The translations under genes and the position numbers were made by a program. DNA of 64,000 nucleotides, taken from Candidatus Accumulibacter sp. ACC003. GTDB lineage: Bacteria > Pseudomonadota > Gammaproteobacteria > Burkholderiales > Rhodocyclaceae. This document shows positions 34,985 to 43,929 of this stretch, piece by piece (within the stretch, counting starts at the first letter, position 1; every line of letters starts with the position of its first letter). The DNA lies in the NCBI RefSeq assembly GCF_907163085.1, contig NZ_CAJQTX010000009.1, positions 62,001 to 126,000 on the forward strand, given 5' to 3'. The notes under the pieces are model-generated. The model was not told where the DNA came from. It worked only from the letters and a program-made list of their open reading frames with translations, and did not search any database.

Positions 34985-35788
34985 ATGAAGACGCCGATGC
35001 ACGAAGAAGCGACGCAGCCGCGCATGCCGATGCTCAACAAGGTTCCGGAAGTCACCCTGTACTTCTGGATCATCAAGATCATGGCGACAACCGTCGGCGA
35101 AACCGCCGCCGATTTTCTCAACTTCGATTTGCATTTCGGACTGAACGGCACAGCGCTGCTAATGGGCGCGTTGCTGACGGCCTTCCTGTTGCTGCAATTG
35201 CGGGCGCGCCAGTACGTGCCGTGGCTGTACTGGCTGGTGGTCGTGCTGATCAGCATCGTCGGAACGCTGATCACCGACGGCCTGGTCGACAACTTCGGCG
35301 TCGCCCTGGAGACGACGAGCATCGTCTTTGGCCTGGCCTTGCTGGCGACCTTCGCCGCCTGGTACGCGCGCGAGAAGACGCTGTCGATTCACTCCATCTT
35401 CACGACGCCGCGCGAACTGTTCTACTGGGCGGCAATCCTGTTCACCTTCGCCCTCGGCACCGCCGCTGGCGACCTCGCCGCCGAAGGACTGCAACTCGGC
35501 TACGCCACGTCGACACTGATTTTCGCCGCATTGATCGGCATCGTGACGCTCGCCTGGTACGTCTTCAAGGCCAATGCCGTGCTGACGTTCTGGATCGCCT
35601 ACGTGCTGACGCGGCCGCTCGGCGCTTCGTTTGGCGACTACCTGTCGCAAGCGAGTAGCGACGGCGGCCTGGGTCTGGGTACGGTGCTCACCAGCGTGAT
35701 CTTCCTGGCGAGCATTGCCGGCCTGGTCATTTACCTGTCGGCCAGTCGCCAGGACGGCTCGAAAGCGGACCCGGAGCGTGCCGCTTGA
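34985..35788 (+). CDS. COG4705-type multi-spanning membrane protein
   Basis: 267 aa from the ATG at 34985 (AAGGAGAG). About eight membrane helices; repeats of the pattern T-x-G-E/D-x-x-x-D (VGETAADFLNFD, GTLITDGLVDNFG, GTAAGDLAAEGL, GASFGDYLSQ) are typical of COG4705 proteins of unknown function. PepSY-COG4705-response regulator-kinase order recurs in proteobacteria (general knowledge), suggesting a shared signalling or envelope task. Confidence 0.8.
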   Translation: MKTPMHEEATQPRMPMLNKVPEVTLYFWIIKIMATTVGETAADFLNFDLHFGLNGTALLMGALLTAFLLLQLRARQYVPWLYWLVVVLISIVGTLITDGLVDNFGVALETTSIVFGLALLATFAAWYAREKTLSIHSIFTTPRELFYWAAILFTFALGTAAGDLAAEGLQLGYATSTLIFAALIGIVTLAWYVFKANAVLTFWIAYVLTRPLGASFGDYLSQASSDGGLGLGTVLTSVIFLASIAGLVIYLSASRQDGSKADPERAA

Positions 35789-35900
35789 GCGATCTTTCCG
35801 GCGCAGCACCTGTGCCGCCGACGACGGCGGCTGGCGTCTGCCGATTTGCGCCGCAGAGAGCAGGTGAGACAATGGCACATTCACAACTGCGAACCGCGTG

Positions 35901-36563
35901 ATGCGCATCCTGCTCGTCGAAGACGACGCCATGATCGGCGAAGCGACAGCCGTCGCCCTCAAGGACGCGGCCTACGCCGTGGACTGGGTCAGGGACGGCG
36001 CGACCGCCAACAGCATCCTCCAGGACGGCGCGCACCAGGCCGTGCTGCTCGATCTCGGGCTACCCGGGCGCGACGGCCTGGAAGTACTGCGGCGCCTGCG
36101 GCAGGCCGGCAACACCGTGCCGGTGCTGGTCATCACCGCTCGCGACGGCGTCGATGATCGCATCAAGGGGCTCGATTTCGGCGCCGACGACTATCTGGTG
36201 AAACCCTTCGACGTCAAGGAACTGCTCGCCAGGCTGCGGGCAATAATCCGCCGCCAGGGCGGACACGCCGCACCGCTGTTGAGCAACGGCACGCTCAGTC
36301 TCGACCCCGGCAGCCGCGAAGCGCGCTGCGGCGACGCTTGCGAGCTGCTCAGTGCGCGCGAGTTCGCCCTGCTGCACGCGCTCTTGCTGCGTCCCGGCAC
36401 CATCCTGACGCGCGCCGAACTCGAAGAGCGGATCTATGGCTGGAACGAAGAAGTGGAAAGCAACGTCATTGATGTCCTGATTCACGGCCTGCGCCGAAAA
36501 CTCGGCACAACGATCATCAAGAACGTCCGCGGCGCCGGCTGGATGGTCGACAAAGCCGTATGA
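35901..36563 (+). CDS. OmpR/PhoB-family response regulator (QseB/PmrA-like)
   Basis: 220 aa from the ATG at 35901 (a GTG precedes it at 35898). It has a receiver domain with acidic pocket LLVEDD, phosphoacceptor Asp in AVLLDLGLPGRDG and Lys in DDYLVKPFD. A winged-helix DNA-binding domain (about 125-218; LSAREFALLHALLL, VIDVLIHGLRRKLG) follows. It overlaps the kinase gene by 4 nt. Its location beside ArnT- and sulfatase-type genes makes PmrA-like control of envelope modification plausible. Confidence 0.92.
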   Translation: MRILLVEDDAMIGEATAVALKDAAYAVDWVRDGATANSILQDGAHQAVLLDLGLPGRDGLEVLRRLRQAGNTVPVLVITARDGVDDRIKGLDFGADDYLVKPFDVKELLARLRAIIRRQGGHAAPLLSNGTLSLDPGSREARCGDACELLSAREFALLHALLLRPGTILTRAELEERIYGWNEEVESNVIDVLIHGLRRKLGTTIIKNVRGAGWMVDKAV

Positions 36564-37951
36564 AACGATCGCTGCAGCGGCATCTATCGCTGATGTTGGG
36601 CAGCGCCATCGTGTTCGCCGGCCTGCTGGCAGCAGCCGCGTCCTTTGCCCTGGCCTATGGCGAAGCCAAGGAATTCCAGGACGACATGCTGCGCCAGATC
36701 GCGGCGCTGAACACCGGCGGCGCGATGGCGCGCTGGTTGCCGGAAACGGCGCCGCAAAGCTCGCGGAACGTCAGGCTCAAAGACCCCGAGTCACGGATCA
36801 TGATCGTCCACTTACCCGGCGACGTGCCGCCCGACTGGCTCGCCGCCAAGCTGCGGACAGGTTTTCACACCGTGAACTCGGGCAGCGAGCGGCTGCGGGC
36901 GTTCATTCTGGAGACGCCCGCCGGGACGCGCACGGTCGTCACGCAGCCCACCGCCGCGCGTGACGAAATCGCCACCGACAGTGCGCTACGGACGCTGATT
37001 CCCTTGCTGCTGCTCGTTCCGCTGCTGACGGTCCTGATCGTGCGCATCGTTCGCCACGAGCTGGCGCCGATCGCCGAACTTTCGCGCAGTCTCGACGAGC
37101 AAGCCGCCGATCGGCCGCGAGCACTCACCGATGCAGGCCTGCCCGAGGAGATCACGCCTTTCGTGCACGCCATCAACCGGCTGCTGGAACGGGTGAATCA
37201 CCTGCTCGGACAGCAACGGCGTTTCATCGCCGATGCCGCGCACGAACTGCGCAGCCCGCTCACGGCGCTATCGGTACAGGCGCAGAATCTCGGGCACGCC
37301 GGATCGCTCGACGCCGTTCGCGAGCGTCTGCTGCCGCTGCAGCAGGGAATCGAGCGCGCCCGGCAGCTGACCGAACAGTTGCTGAACCTGGCCAGAACAC
37401 AAGCCGGAACAAGCGCCGGGAACGAGCTCAAGGTGTCGCTCCTGGCACGCGAACTGATCGCCGAGCTACTGCCCTTCGCCGAGTCCAGGCGGATCGATCT
37501 GGGGCTGGACGAGCTGGCGTCGTTCACCGTTTCTGGCTCGCCCGATGCGCTGCGGCTGATCGTCAAGAATGCCCTCGAAAACGCCCTGAAATATACGCCC
37601 GAAGGCGGTGAGGTAACGCTTCGCCTGCGCGCCGACGAGCAGCAGGGAATCATCGAAGTCGTCGACAACGGCCCCGGCATCCCGAGCGCAGAACACGAAC
37701 GCGTATTTGATGCCTTCTACCGCCTGCCCGATGCGGGCGGCGAAGGCAGCGGCCTCGGCCTGACGATCGCTCGCGAAGCCGCGGCGCGTCTCGGCGGCAC
37801 GGTCAGTCTGCACACGCGGCACGACGCTTGCGGCCTGCTCTTCCGCTACCGGCAGGGCGCATGTCCCGTGGATTCCCAGCCTCACTCTCCGACTCTTGTC
37901 CGGCCGCGGCGAGATTCTTCCGTCGCCGACGCGACAATCAGGATTAAATGA
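36560..37951 (+). CDS. Sensor histidine kinase (QseC/PmrB-like)
   Basis: 463 aa. Two membrane helices (about 10-33 and 145-165) flank a periplasmic sensor of about 110 residues, followed by HAMP-like sequence, the H-box FIADAAHELRSPLTALSVQ, N-box LRLIVKNALENALKYT, and G boxes EVVDNGPGIP and GEGSGLGLTIAREAA. Start and stop both overlap neighbours by 4 nt (response regulator upstream, ArnT-like gene downstream), so the three are translationally coupled. Confidence 0.93.
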   Translation: MKRSLQRHLSLMLGSAIVFAGLLAAAASFALAYGEAKEFQDDMLRQIAALNTGGAMARWLPETAPQSSRNVRLKDPESRIMIVHLPGDVPPDWLAAKLRTGFHTVNSGSERLRAFILETPAGTRTVVTQPTAARDEIATDSALRTLIPLLLLVPLLTVLIVRIVRHELAPIAELSRSLDEQAADRPRALTDAGLPEEITPFVHAINRLLERVNHLLGQQRRFIADAAHELRSPLTALSVQAQNLGHAGSLDAVRERLLPLQQGIERARQLTEQLLNLARTQAGTSAGNELKVSLLARELIAELLPFAESRRIDLGLDELASFTVSGSPDALRLIVKNALENALKYTPEGGEVTLRLRADEQQGIIEVVDNGPGIPSAEHERVFDAFYRLPDAGGEGSGLGLTIAREAAARLGGTVSLHTRHDACGLLFRYRQGACPVDSQPHSPTLVRPRRDSSVADATIRIK

Positions 37952-39543
37952 AAAACTTTCTTTCGACGCTTGCCGAAGCTCTCCTCGAAACCCGTACGCG
38001 TGCCCTGGTACTCAGTCTCTGCGTGGTCTGGCTGACGCTCTTTGCCGGCATCAGGCCGCTGATGCTGCCCGACGAGGGACGCTACGTCGGCGTCGCCTGG
38101 CAAATGCTCGTCAGCGGCGACTGGCTGGTGCCGACGCTCGATGGCCTGCCGTTCTTTCACAAGCCGCCCCTGTTCTACTGGCTGACCGGGCTGGCGCTGC
38201 AGCTGTTCGGCGTCAACGACTGGGCGGCTCGCCTGGCGTCGGCCCTCGGCGCCGTTGTCGCCGCCGGCGCGCTGTATCTGTTCGTGCGACGCTACGCCGA
38301 CAAACGTCTGGCGACGCTGTCGGTCGCCGTGCTGGTCACGCAACCGATGTTTTTCGCCGGTGCGCAGTACGCCAACCTCGACATGCTCGTCGCGGGAATG
38401 ATTTCGGCGACCATCGCCTGTGGCGCCAGCGCCATCCTGCGCCTCGAACGCGGCCTGCCGTATCGGATGGCGCTGGCCGCGGCCTACCTTTTTGCCGCGC
38501 TCGGCGTTCTCGCCAAGGGATTGATCGGCTTTGTCCTGCCCGGCGCGATCCTCCTCGCGTGGCTGTTGCTGCGCAAGCGCTACCGGCTGATACCAGCGCT
38601 CTTGTCGCTACCGATGATGGTCTTGTTCCTGGCCGTGGCGGCACCGTGGTTCGTCTGGATGCAGAAATCGTACAGCGGCTTCTGGGACTACTTCTTCGTC
38701 TATCACCACTTTCAGCGTTTCGCGCATAGCGGCTTCAGCAACGCCCGGCCTTTCTGGTTCTTCATCCCGGTGCTTCTTCTCGGCACGCTGCCGTGGTCGC
38801 CGTGGCTCGCACGTTTCTTTTCGCTGAAATTCGTCGTCGCCCCGGAGAAGTTCGAGCTGCGCAGCCTGATGGTTATCTGGGTGCTCGGCATCCTGGTGTT
38901 CTTCTCACTGCCAAATTCCAAACTGGTCGGCTATATCTTTCCGGCGCTGCCGCCGCTGGCCTACCTGCTGGCCGACGCCATCCTTGGCTGGCTGGATAAG
39001 CGACGCCAGGCACAGCAGGCGGATGGCTCACTGTACCTTGGCGTCAGCCTGCTCGTCGCGGCCGGCATCTGTCTGTCTTTCGTCGCGCTGGTCGGCCAGT
39101 TCGACCCGACGTCTTCGCGGACGCTGAGCAAGCACGTCGCGCCGCTGTTTGCGGCCGGCGATCAGGTGGTGATGGTCGGCGATTACGAGTACGACGTGCC
39201 CTTCTACCTGCGCGCACGCAAGAACTCGTGGGTAGTCAGCAACTGGCAGGATCCGGAAATTCCCGCGCACGACAACTGGCGCAAGGAGTTGTACGACGCG
39301 GCTCGTTTTGCCCCGCTCAAGGCACAGGAAATGCTGGTGCTTCCCGACGACTTTGCGGCGCGCCTGTGCGCCTACAGCGGCGGCACGGTGTGGGTCTGGG
39401 CGAACAAGGGGGCGGCCTCGCGCTATCCCTTCCTGAGCGAACAGGCGATGGCCTTTGCGGACGGCAAGAAAGCCGTCTGGCGCTTCGACGCCGCCCAACG
39501 CCAAGCGCTGCCGGATTGTGCAGAAAAGCCCGCGGGCGGCTAA
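37948..39543 (+). CDS. ArnT-like GT39/GT83 glycosyltransferase
   Basis: 531 aa with about 12 membrane helices. The first periplasmic loop has LPDEGRYVGVAWQML and GLPFFHKPPLFYWL, the acidic and lipid-binding motifs of ArnT/PMT enzymes that move a sugar from undecaprenyl phosphate. ArnT adds 4-amino-arabinose to lipid A; this gene is coupled to a QseBC/PmrAB-like pair and lies 3 kb from ArnC- and ArnA-like genes, so a lipid A or cell-surface target is likely. Sugar identity is inferred. Confidence 0.88.
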   Translation: MKNFLSTLAEALLETRTRALVLSLCVVWLTLFAGIRPLMLPDEGRYVGVAWQMLVSGDWLVPTLDGLPFFHKPPLFYWLTGLALQLFGVNDWAARLASALGAVVAAGALYLFVRRYADKRLATLSVAVLVTQPMFFAGAQYANLDMLVAGMISATIACGASAILRLERGLPYRMALAAAYLFAALGVLAKGLIGFVLPGAILLAWLLLRKRYRLIPALLSLPMMVLFLAVAAPWFVWMQKSYSGFWDYFFVYHHFQRFAHSGFSNARPFWFFIPVLLLGTLPWSPWLARFFSLKFVVAPEKFELRSLMVIWVLGILVFFSLPNSKLVGYIFPALPPLAYLLADAILGWLDKRRQAQQADGSLYLGVSLLVAAGICLSFVALVGQFDPTSSRTLSKHVAPLFAAGDQVVMVGDYEYDVPFYLRARKNSWVVSNWQDPEIPAHDNWRKELYDAARFAPLKAQEMLVLPDDFAARLCAYSGGTVWVWANKGAASRYPFLSEQAMAFADGKKAVWRFDAAQRQALPDCAEKPAGG

Positions 39544-39627
39544 GAAAACGACAGCGACGATGAGCACACCAGCAAGCAGTAGCGCGTCGCTCGGGCGTTT
39601 TTTTCCGAGAGCTCTGGAAAACGAAAG

Positions 39628-40491
39628 ATGTCTTTACCCTTGAAGCTTTACTGGCGCCGCGCCGCCGTTCTCTTTGGCGCGCTGCTGCTGCTCTATCTGA
39701 TCTACGCCAGTTGGCGGCAGTTTTATCCGGTGAGCACCGCCGCCGGCTGGCAAGTGCAGGTCTATCGCGAGGATATCGCGATGGTCAGCGCGCTGGCGCT
39801 GGACGGCAAGGGCGGTTTGTACGTCAGCCAGGAGCTGTCCAGTGGCCAGGGCAAAATCCTCAAACTGCAGGCCGGCGGCCGCCTCACCGAGGTGCTCGGC
39901 GGGCTATCAAAACCAGACGGCCAGGTGATGTTCCGCGGCGGCCTGGTCACCGGCCAGGAGGGCGGCACGCTGCCGGTGCTGTGGCTGCACGACGGCAAGG
40001 CCGAAAGCTTGTTCAAGGCCAACAACGTCGAAGGCATCGCCACCGACGGGCAGGTGCTGTATGTGATCGAGGACGCGCGACCGGGCCGGCTTCTGCGTTA
40101 TTCTCCCGACAGCGGCGAACTGGCGGTACTGCGTGCCGGGCTGGACGACGGCGAAGGCGTCAGCGTGTGTGCCGACGGCCGGCTGTTCTACACCGAGAAG
40201 CGTCAGGGCCTGGTCAAACAATGGCACGCCGAAGGCCCGGACATCGTCGTCGCCGCCGGCCTCAACGCCCCTGGCTTTGTGCAATGTACGGCCGATGGCG
40301 TGTGGATCACCGAAGACGCCACGCACATGGCACGCGTGCTGCTGCTCGAGAGCACGGGCAAACTGCGGGTGATCCTCGACCACCTGCGCTCGGCGCAAAC
40401 CATCATCCCGCTCGAACCCGGCAGCTATCTGGTCGCCGAACAGGGGCGCCAGCGCATCCTGAAACTCAACCGCCAAAGCAGCGAACGCTGA
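39628..40491 (+). CDS. Membrane-anchored beta-propeller (SMP-30/NHL-like) protein
   Basis: 287 aa. It has a single N-terminal membrane helix (about 10-28), then repeated blades of the type ALALDGKGGLYVSQE, GIATDGQVLYVIED, GVSVCADGRLFYTEK and VQCTADGVWITED, which look like an SMP-30/strictosidine-synthase-like six-bladed propeller facing the periplasm. No catalytic assignment is possible. It lies between the ArnT-like and LtaS-type genes, 6 nt before the latter, so it belongs to the same operon. Confidence 0.75.
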   Translation: MSLPLKLYWRRAAVLFGALLLLYLIYASWRQFYPVSTAAGWQVQVYREDIAMVSALALDGKGGLYVSQELSSGQGKILKLQAGGRLTEVLGGLSKPDGQVMFRGGLVTGQEGGTLPVLWLHDGKAESLFKANNVEGIATDGQVLYVIEDARPGRLLRYSPDSGELAVLRAGLDDGEGVSVCADGRLFYTEKRQGLVKQWHAEGPDIVVAAGLNAPGFVQCTADGVWITEDATHMARVLLLESTGKLRVILDHLRSAQTIIPLEPGSYLVAEQGRQRILKLNRQSSER

Positions 40492-40497
40492 CCAACC

Positions 40498-42579
40498 ATG
40501 ACCAACACCCTTGCCCGCCCGTCGCCGCTCGGCGTCGCCATCAGCCCGCCGACGCTGCGGAGCCACCTGACCTTCACCGTGCTCAGCGGCACGGTCTTGC
40601 TGGCGCTATTCACCCTCTTGCGCATCGCGCTGCTGACCTACAACCGCGAGCTGATCGGCAGCACGCCGACGACGACCTTTGTCGAGGCTTTTCACAACGG
40701 CTTGCGTTTCGATCTGCGGCTGCTGGTCTACGGCATCGCACCGCTGCTGCTGGCGCTGCTCAGCGTCCGCGCGATGGCCGCACGCCGCGTCTGGCGTTGG
40801 TGGCTGACGGCCTTCGCCAGCGGCACCCTGCTGCTCGGCATTAGCGAGCTCGATTTCTATCGCGAATTCCATCAGCGCCTCAACGGCCTGGTCTTCCAGT
40901 ATTTCGAGGAAGACCTGGCGACGGTGGGAAGCATGTTGTGGAACGGCTTTCCGGTCGCTCGCTACCTGCTCGCCTGGGCCATCGCGACGTGGTTGCTGGC
41001 CAGGCTGTTCAAGGCCATCGACCTGCGCAGCCGACCGTCGCCGCTGCCGCCGCGGCAGCAGCCAGGCCACCCGCCGGCCTGGTACTGGCGGACCGGCGCC
41101 TTCCTGCTGTGCGCGCTGCTGGCCGTGATCGCCGCCCGCGGCCACTTGCGGCAGGGGCCGCCCCTGCGCTGGGGTGACGCCTATACCACCGATTCGATGT
41201 TCGCCAATCAGCTGGGCCTGAACGGCTCGCTGACACTGCTTTCGGCGGCGCAAGCCAGCTGGTCGTCACAGCGTGACAATGCCTGGCACGCGACGATGTC
41301 CGACCAACAGGCGCTGAGCATCGTCCGGAAACTGCTGCTGACGCCGCACGACCGCTTGGTCGACGCCGACCGCGCGGCGATCCGCCGCGACTTCACGCCA
41401 CCCGCCGAACGCACGCTGCCGATTCGCAACGTTGTGGTAATCCTGATGGAAAGCTTCGCCGGTCACTTCGTCGGCGCGCTCGGTGGCCGCGGCGACATCA
41501 CGCCGCACTTCGATCAGCTCGCCAAGGAGGGCCTGTTGTTCGACCGCTTCTTCTCCAACGGCACGCACACCCACCAGGGGATGTTCGCGACCATGGCGTG
41601 CTTTCCCAACCTGCCTGGCTTCGAATACCTGATGCGCACCCCCGAAGGCGCACACAAGTTCTCTGGCCTGCCGCAACTGCTCAGCGCTCGTGGCTACGAC
41701 AATCTGTACGTGTATAACGGCAATTTCCAGTGGGATAACCAGTCGGGCTTCTTCAGCAACCAGGGCATGACCAACTTCATCGGCCGCGAGGATTTTGTTA
41801 AGCCGGTATACATGGACCCGACCTGGGGTGCCTCCGACCAGGACATGTTCGACCGCGCCGCCAACGAGCTGGCCAAGCTGCCCACCGACAAGCCCTTCTA
41901 CGCGCTGCTGCAAACGCTCTCCAACCACACCCCGTACGCGCTGCCGAAAGATCTGCCAACCAGGCCGGTGACTGGCCACGGCAGCGCCGACGAGCACCTG
42001 ACGGCGATGCGCTATGCCGACTGGGCGCTCGGTCAGTTCTTCGAGAAGGCGCGCCGGGCGCCGTACTACAAGAACACGCTATTCGTCCTGGTCGGCGACC
42101 ACGGCTTCGGCAGCGAGCAGCAACTCACCGAAATGGATCTCTTCCGCTTCAACGTGCCGCTATTGCTGATCGCGCCGGGAATTCAGGAAAAGTTCGGCAG
42201 CCGCAGTCATCACGTCGGCACGCAGATCGACATCGTGCCGACGATCATGGGCCGCCTCGGCGGCACCGTACGTCATCAGTGCTGGGGGCGCGACCTGCTC
42301 AATCTGCCGGAAGGCGACCTCGGAATCGGCGTCATCAAGCCCTCGGGCGGCGAGCTGACGGTCGCGCTGATCACCCCGGAGCGAATCCTGATCGAACCCA
42401 AGGATTTCGAACCGCGGCTGTACAGCTACCAGCTTGGTGCCGATCCGAAAGCCGAACGGATCGCGATCGACCTCGCGCCTGATCTGAAGGAGAAGCTGGA
42501 AGCCTTTCTGCAAAGCGCCACGCGGAGCCTGTTGGACAATACCGCCGGCGTCGAGGACGCGCTGTCGCACAAGCCCTGA
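40498..42579 (+). CDS. LtaS-type sulfatase-fold membrane transferase
   Basis: 693 aa. Five membrane helices (about 25-245) precede a periplasmic sulfatase-fold domain (about 295-640). Metal site residues appear in VVVILMESFAGHFVG and FVLVGDHGFGS; the nucleophile Thr is expected in NGTHTHQGMFATM. The family (LtaS, OpgB, and by analogy EptA) transfers phospho-head groups such as glycerol phosphate or phosphoethanolamine to surface glycans or lipids. The operon setting favours lipid A or glucan decoration. It ends the run started at 34599. Confidence 0.87.
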   Translation: MTNTLARPSPLGVAISPPTLRSHLTFTVLSGTVLLALFTLLRIALLTYNRELIGSTPTTTFVEAFHNGLRFDLRLLVYGIAPLLLALLSVRAMAARRVWRWWLTAFASGTLLLGISELDFYREFHQRLNGLVFQYFEEDLATVGSMLWNGFPVARYLLAWAIATWLLARLFKAIDLRSRPSPLPPRQQPGHPPAWYWRTGAFLLCALLAVIAARGHLRQGPPLRWGDAYTTDSMFANQLGLNGSLTLLSAAQASWSSQRDNAWHATMSDQQALSIVRKLLLTPHDRLVDADRAAIRRDFTPPAERTLPIRNVVVILMESFAGHFVGALGGRGDITPHFDQLAKEGLLFDRFFSNGTHTHQGMFATMACFPNLPGFEYLMRTPEGAHKFSGLPQLLSARGYDNLYVYNGNFQWDNQSGFFSNQGMTNFIGREDFVKPVYMDPTWGASDQDMFDRAANELAKLPTDKPFYALLQTLSNHTPYALPKDLPTRPVTGHGSADEHLTAMRYADWALGQFFEKARRAPYYKNTLFVLVGDHGFGSEQQLTEMDLFRFNVPLLLIAPGIQEKFGSRSHHVGTQIDIVPTIMGRLGGTVRHQCWGRDLLNLPEGDLGIGVIKPSGGELTVALITPERILIEPKDFEPRLYSYQLGADPKAERIAIDLAPDLKEKLEAFLQSATRSLLDNTAGVEDALSHKP

Positions 42580-42773
42580 GCTGAAACACCGGCGCCTTGC
42601 CCGGCGCCAGGGCGATTGCCAGAAAAGGACGTAGGCGATGGCACCGGATTTTCGGTTGTCATCAAGGCGCGACAACAGGTACATCGTCGAACGATTTAAC
42701 TGTTGTCGCCACACCGAATACGGGACGGGGCAAAAGACCAGCCAGATGGCTTGTCCTTTGCCAGAAATAGCCG

Positions 42774-43817
42774 TCAGTCCATCAGGCGGCGGGCGCTGGC
42801 GACGTCGCCGCGGTAGGCGTCGAAGATGCCGCGCAGCGCGTCCTCGAAAGCGACCTGTGGCGCCCAGTCGAGGTCGGCCATGGTGTTGGTGATCTTTGGC
42901 ACGCGGTGCTGCGTGTCCTGGTAGCCCTTGCCGTAGTACGCGGCCGACGTCGTTTCGACGACGCTGACCTTGGCCGCCGAGTCGGCGTATTCGGGGTACT
43001 GCCGGGCGAGGTCGAGCATCAGCGTCGCCAGTTCGCGGATCGAGTAGTTATTCGCCGGATTGCCGATGTTGTAGATCTTGCCGTCGGCAATGCCATCGAC
43101 GTTGGCGATGATCTTCATCAACGCGTCGATGCCGTCGCTGACGTAGGTGAAGGAACGCTTCTGCGCGCCGCCGTCGACCAGCTTGATCGGTTCGCCGCGG
43201 ACGATGTGGCCGAGGAACTGGGTGATCACCCGCGACGATCCTTCCTTCGGCGTATGGATCGAGTCGAGGCCCGGGCCGATCCAGTTGAACGGCCGGAAGA
43301 GCGTGTATTGCAGGCCTTCCTGCTGGCCGTAGGCGTGGATCACGCGGTCCATCATCTGTTTGGCGCAGGCGTAGATCCAGCGTGGCTTGTTGATCGGGCC
43401 GTAGATCAGCGGCGACGTCTCGGGGTCGAATTCGGGGTCCTGGCTCATGCCGTAGACCTCCGAGGTCGATGGGAAGATGACGCGCTTCTTGTACTTGACG
43501 GCGTGCCGGATGATCGGCAGGTTGGCCTCGAAGTCGAGTTCGAAGACGCGCAGTGGCTCGGTGACGTAGGTCGCCGGCGTGGCGATGGCGACCAGCGGCA
43601 GGATCACGTCGCATTTGCGGACGTGGTACTCGATCCACTCCTTGCTGATCATGATGTCGCCTTCGAAGAAGTGAAAGCGCGGATCGTCGAGCAGGTCGGT
43701 GACGCGCTCGCGGTTGACGTCCATGCCGTGCACTTCCCAGTCGGTGGTCGCCAGGATGCGTTTGGAGAGGTGATGGCCGATGAAGCCATTGACGCCGAGG
43801 ATCAGGATTTTTTTCAT
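42774..43817 (-). CDS. ArnA-type NAD-dependent epimerase/dehydratase (single-domain)
   Basis: 347 aa. It is an extended SDR: Rossmann motif LILGVNGFIGHHLSKRI, catalytic PSTSEVYGM and YACAKQMMDRV (YxxxK replaced by YACAK), and FRPFNWIGPGLDSI. This matches the C-terminal UDP-glucuronate oxidase/decarboxylase half of ArnA; the N-terminal formyltransferase half is absent. It would make UDP-4-keto-pentose. It is the second gene after the ArnC-like gene on this strand and convergent with the sulfatase. Confidence 0.88.
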   Translation of the reverse strand: MKKILILGVNGFIGHHLSKRILATTDWEVHGMDVNRERVTDLLDDPRFHFFEGDIMISKEWIEYHVRKCDVILPLVAIATPATYVTEPLRVFELDFEANLPIIRHAVKYKKRVIFPSTSEVYGMSQDPEFDPETSPLIYGPINKPRWIYACAKQMMDRVIHAYGQQEGLQYTLFRPFNWIGPGLDSIHTPKEGSSRVITQFLGHIVRGEPIKLVDGGAQKRSFTYVSDGIDALMKIIANVDGIADGKIYNIGNPANNYSIRELATLMLDLARQYPEYADSAAKVSVVETTSAAYYGKGYQDTQHRVPKITNTMADLDWAPQVAFEDALRGIFDAYRGDVASARRLMD

Positions 43818-43929
43818 GGGGGCCAGAGTCAGGAGAGGAAGCGGACGCTGTTCTCGTCCAGGCGGGTGAAGCGATCGGCGGGCGCCGACCGACGTAGGGG
43901 TGCCGCTTGGCGTGCTGCAGCTGCGCGCC

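Noticed and set aside
42592-42612. Terminator between the sulfatase and ArnA-like genes
   Set aside because: GGCGCC is self-complementary and gives only a 6-bp stem with no T-run; not distinguishable from GC-rich background.
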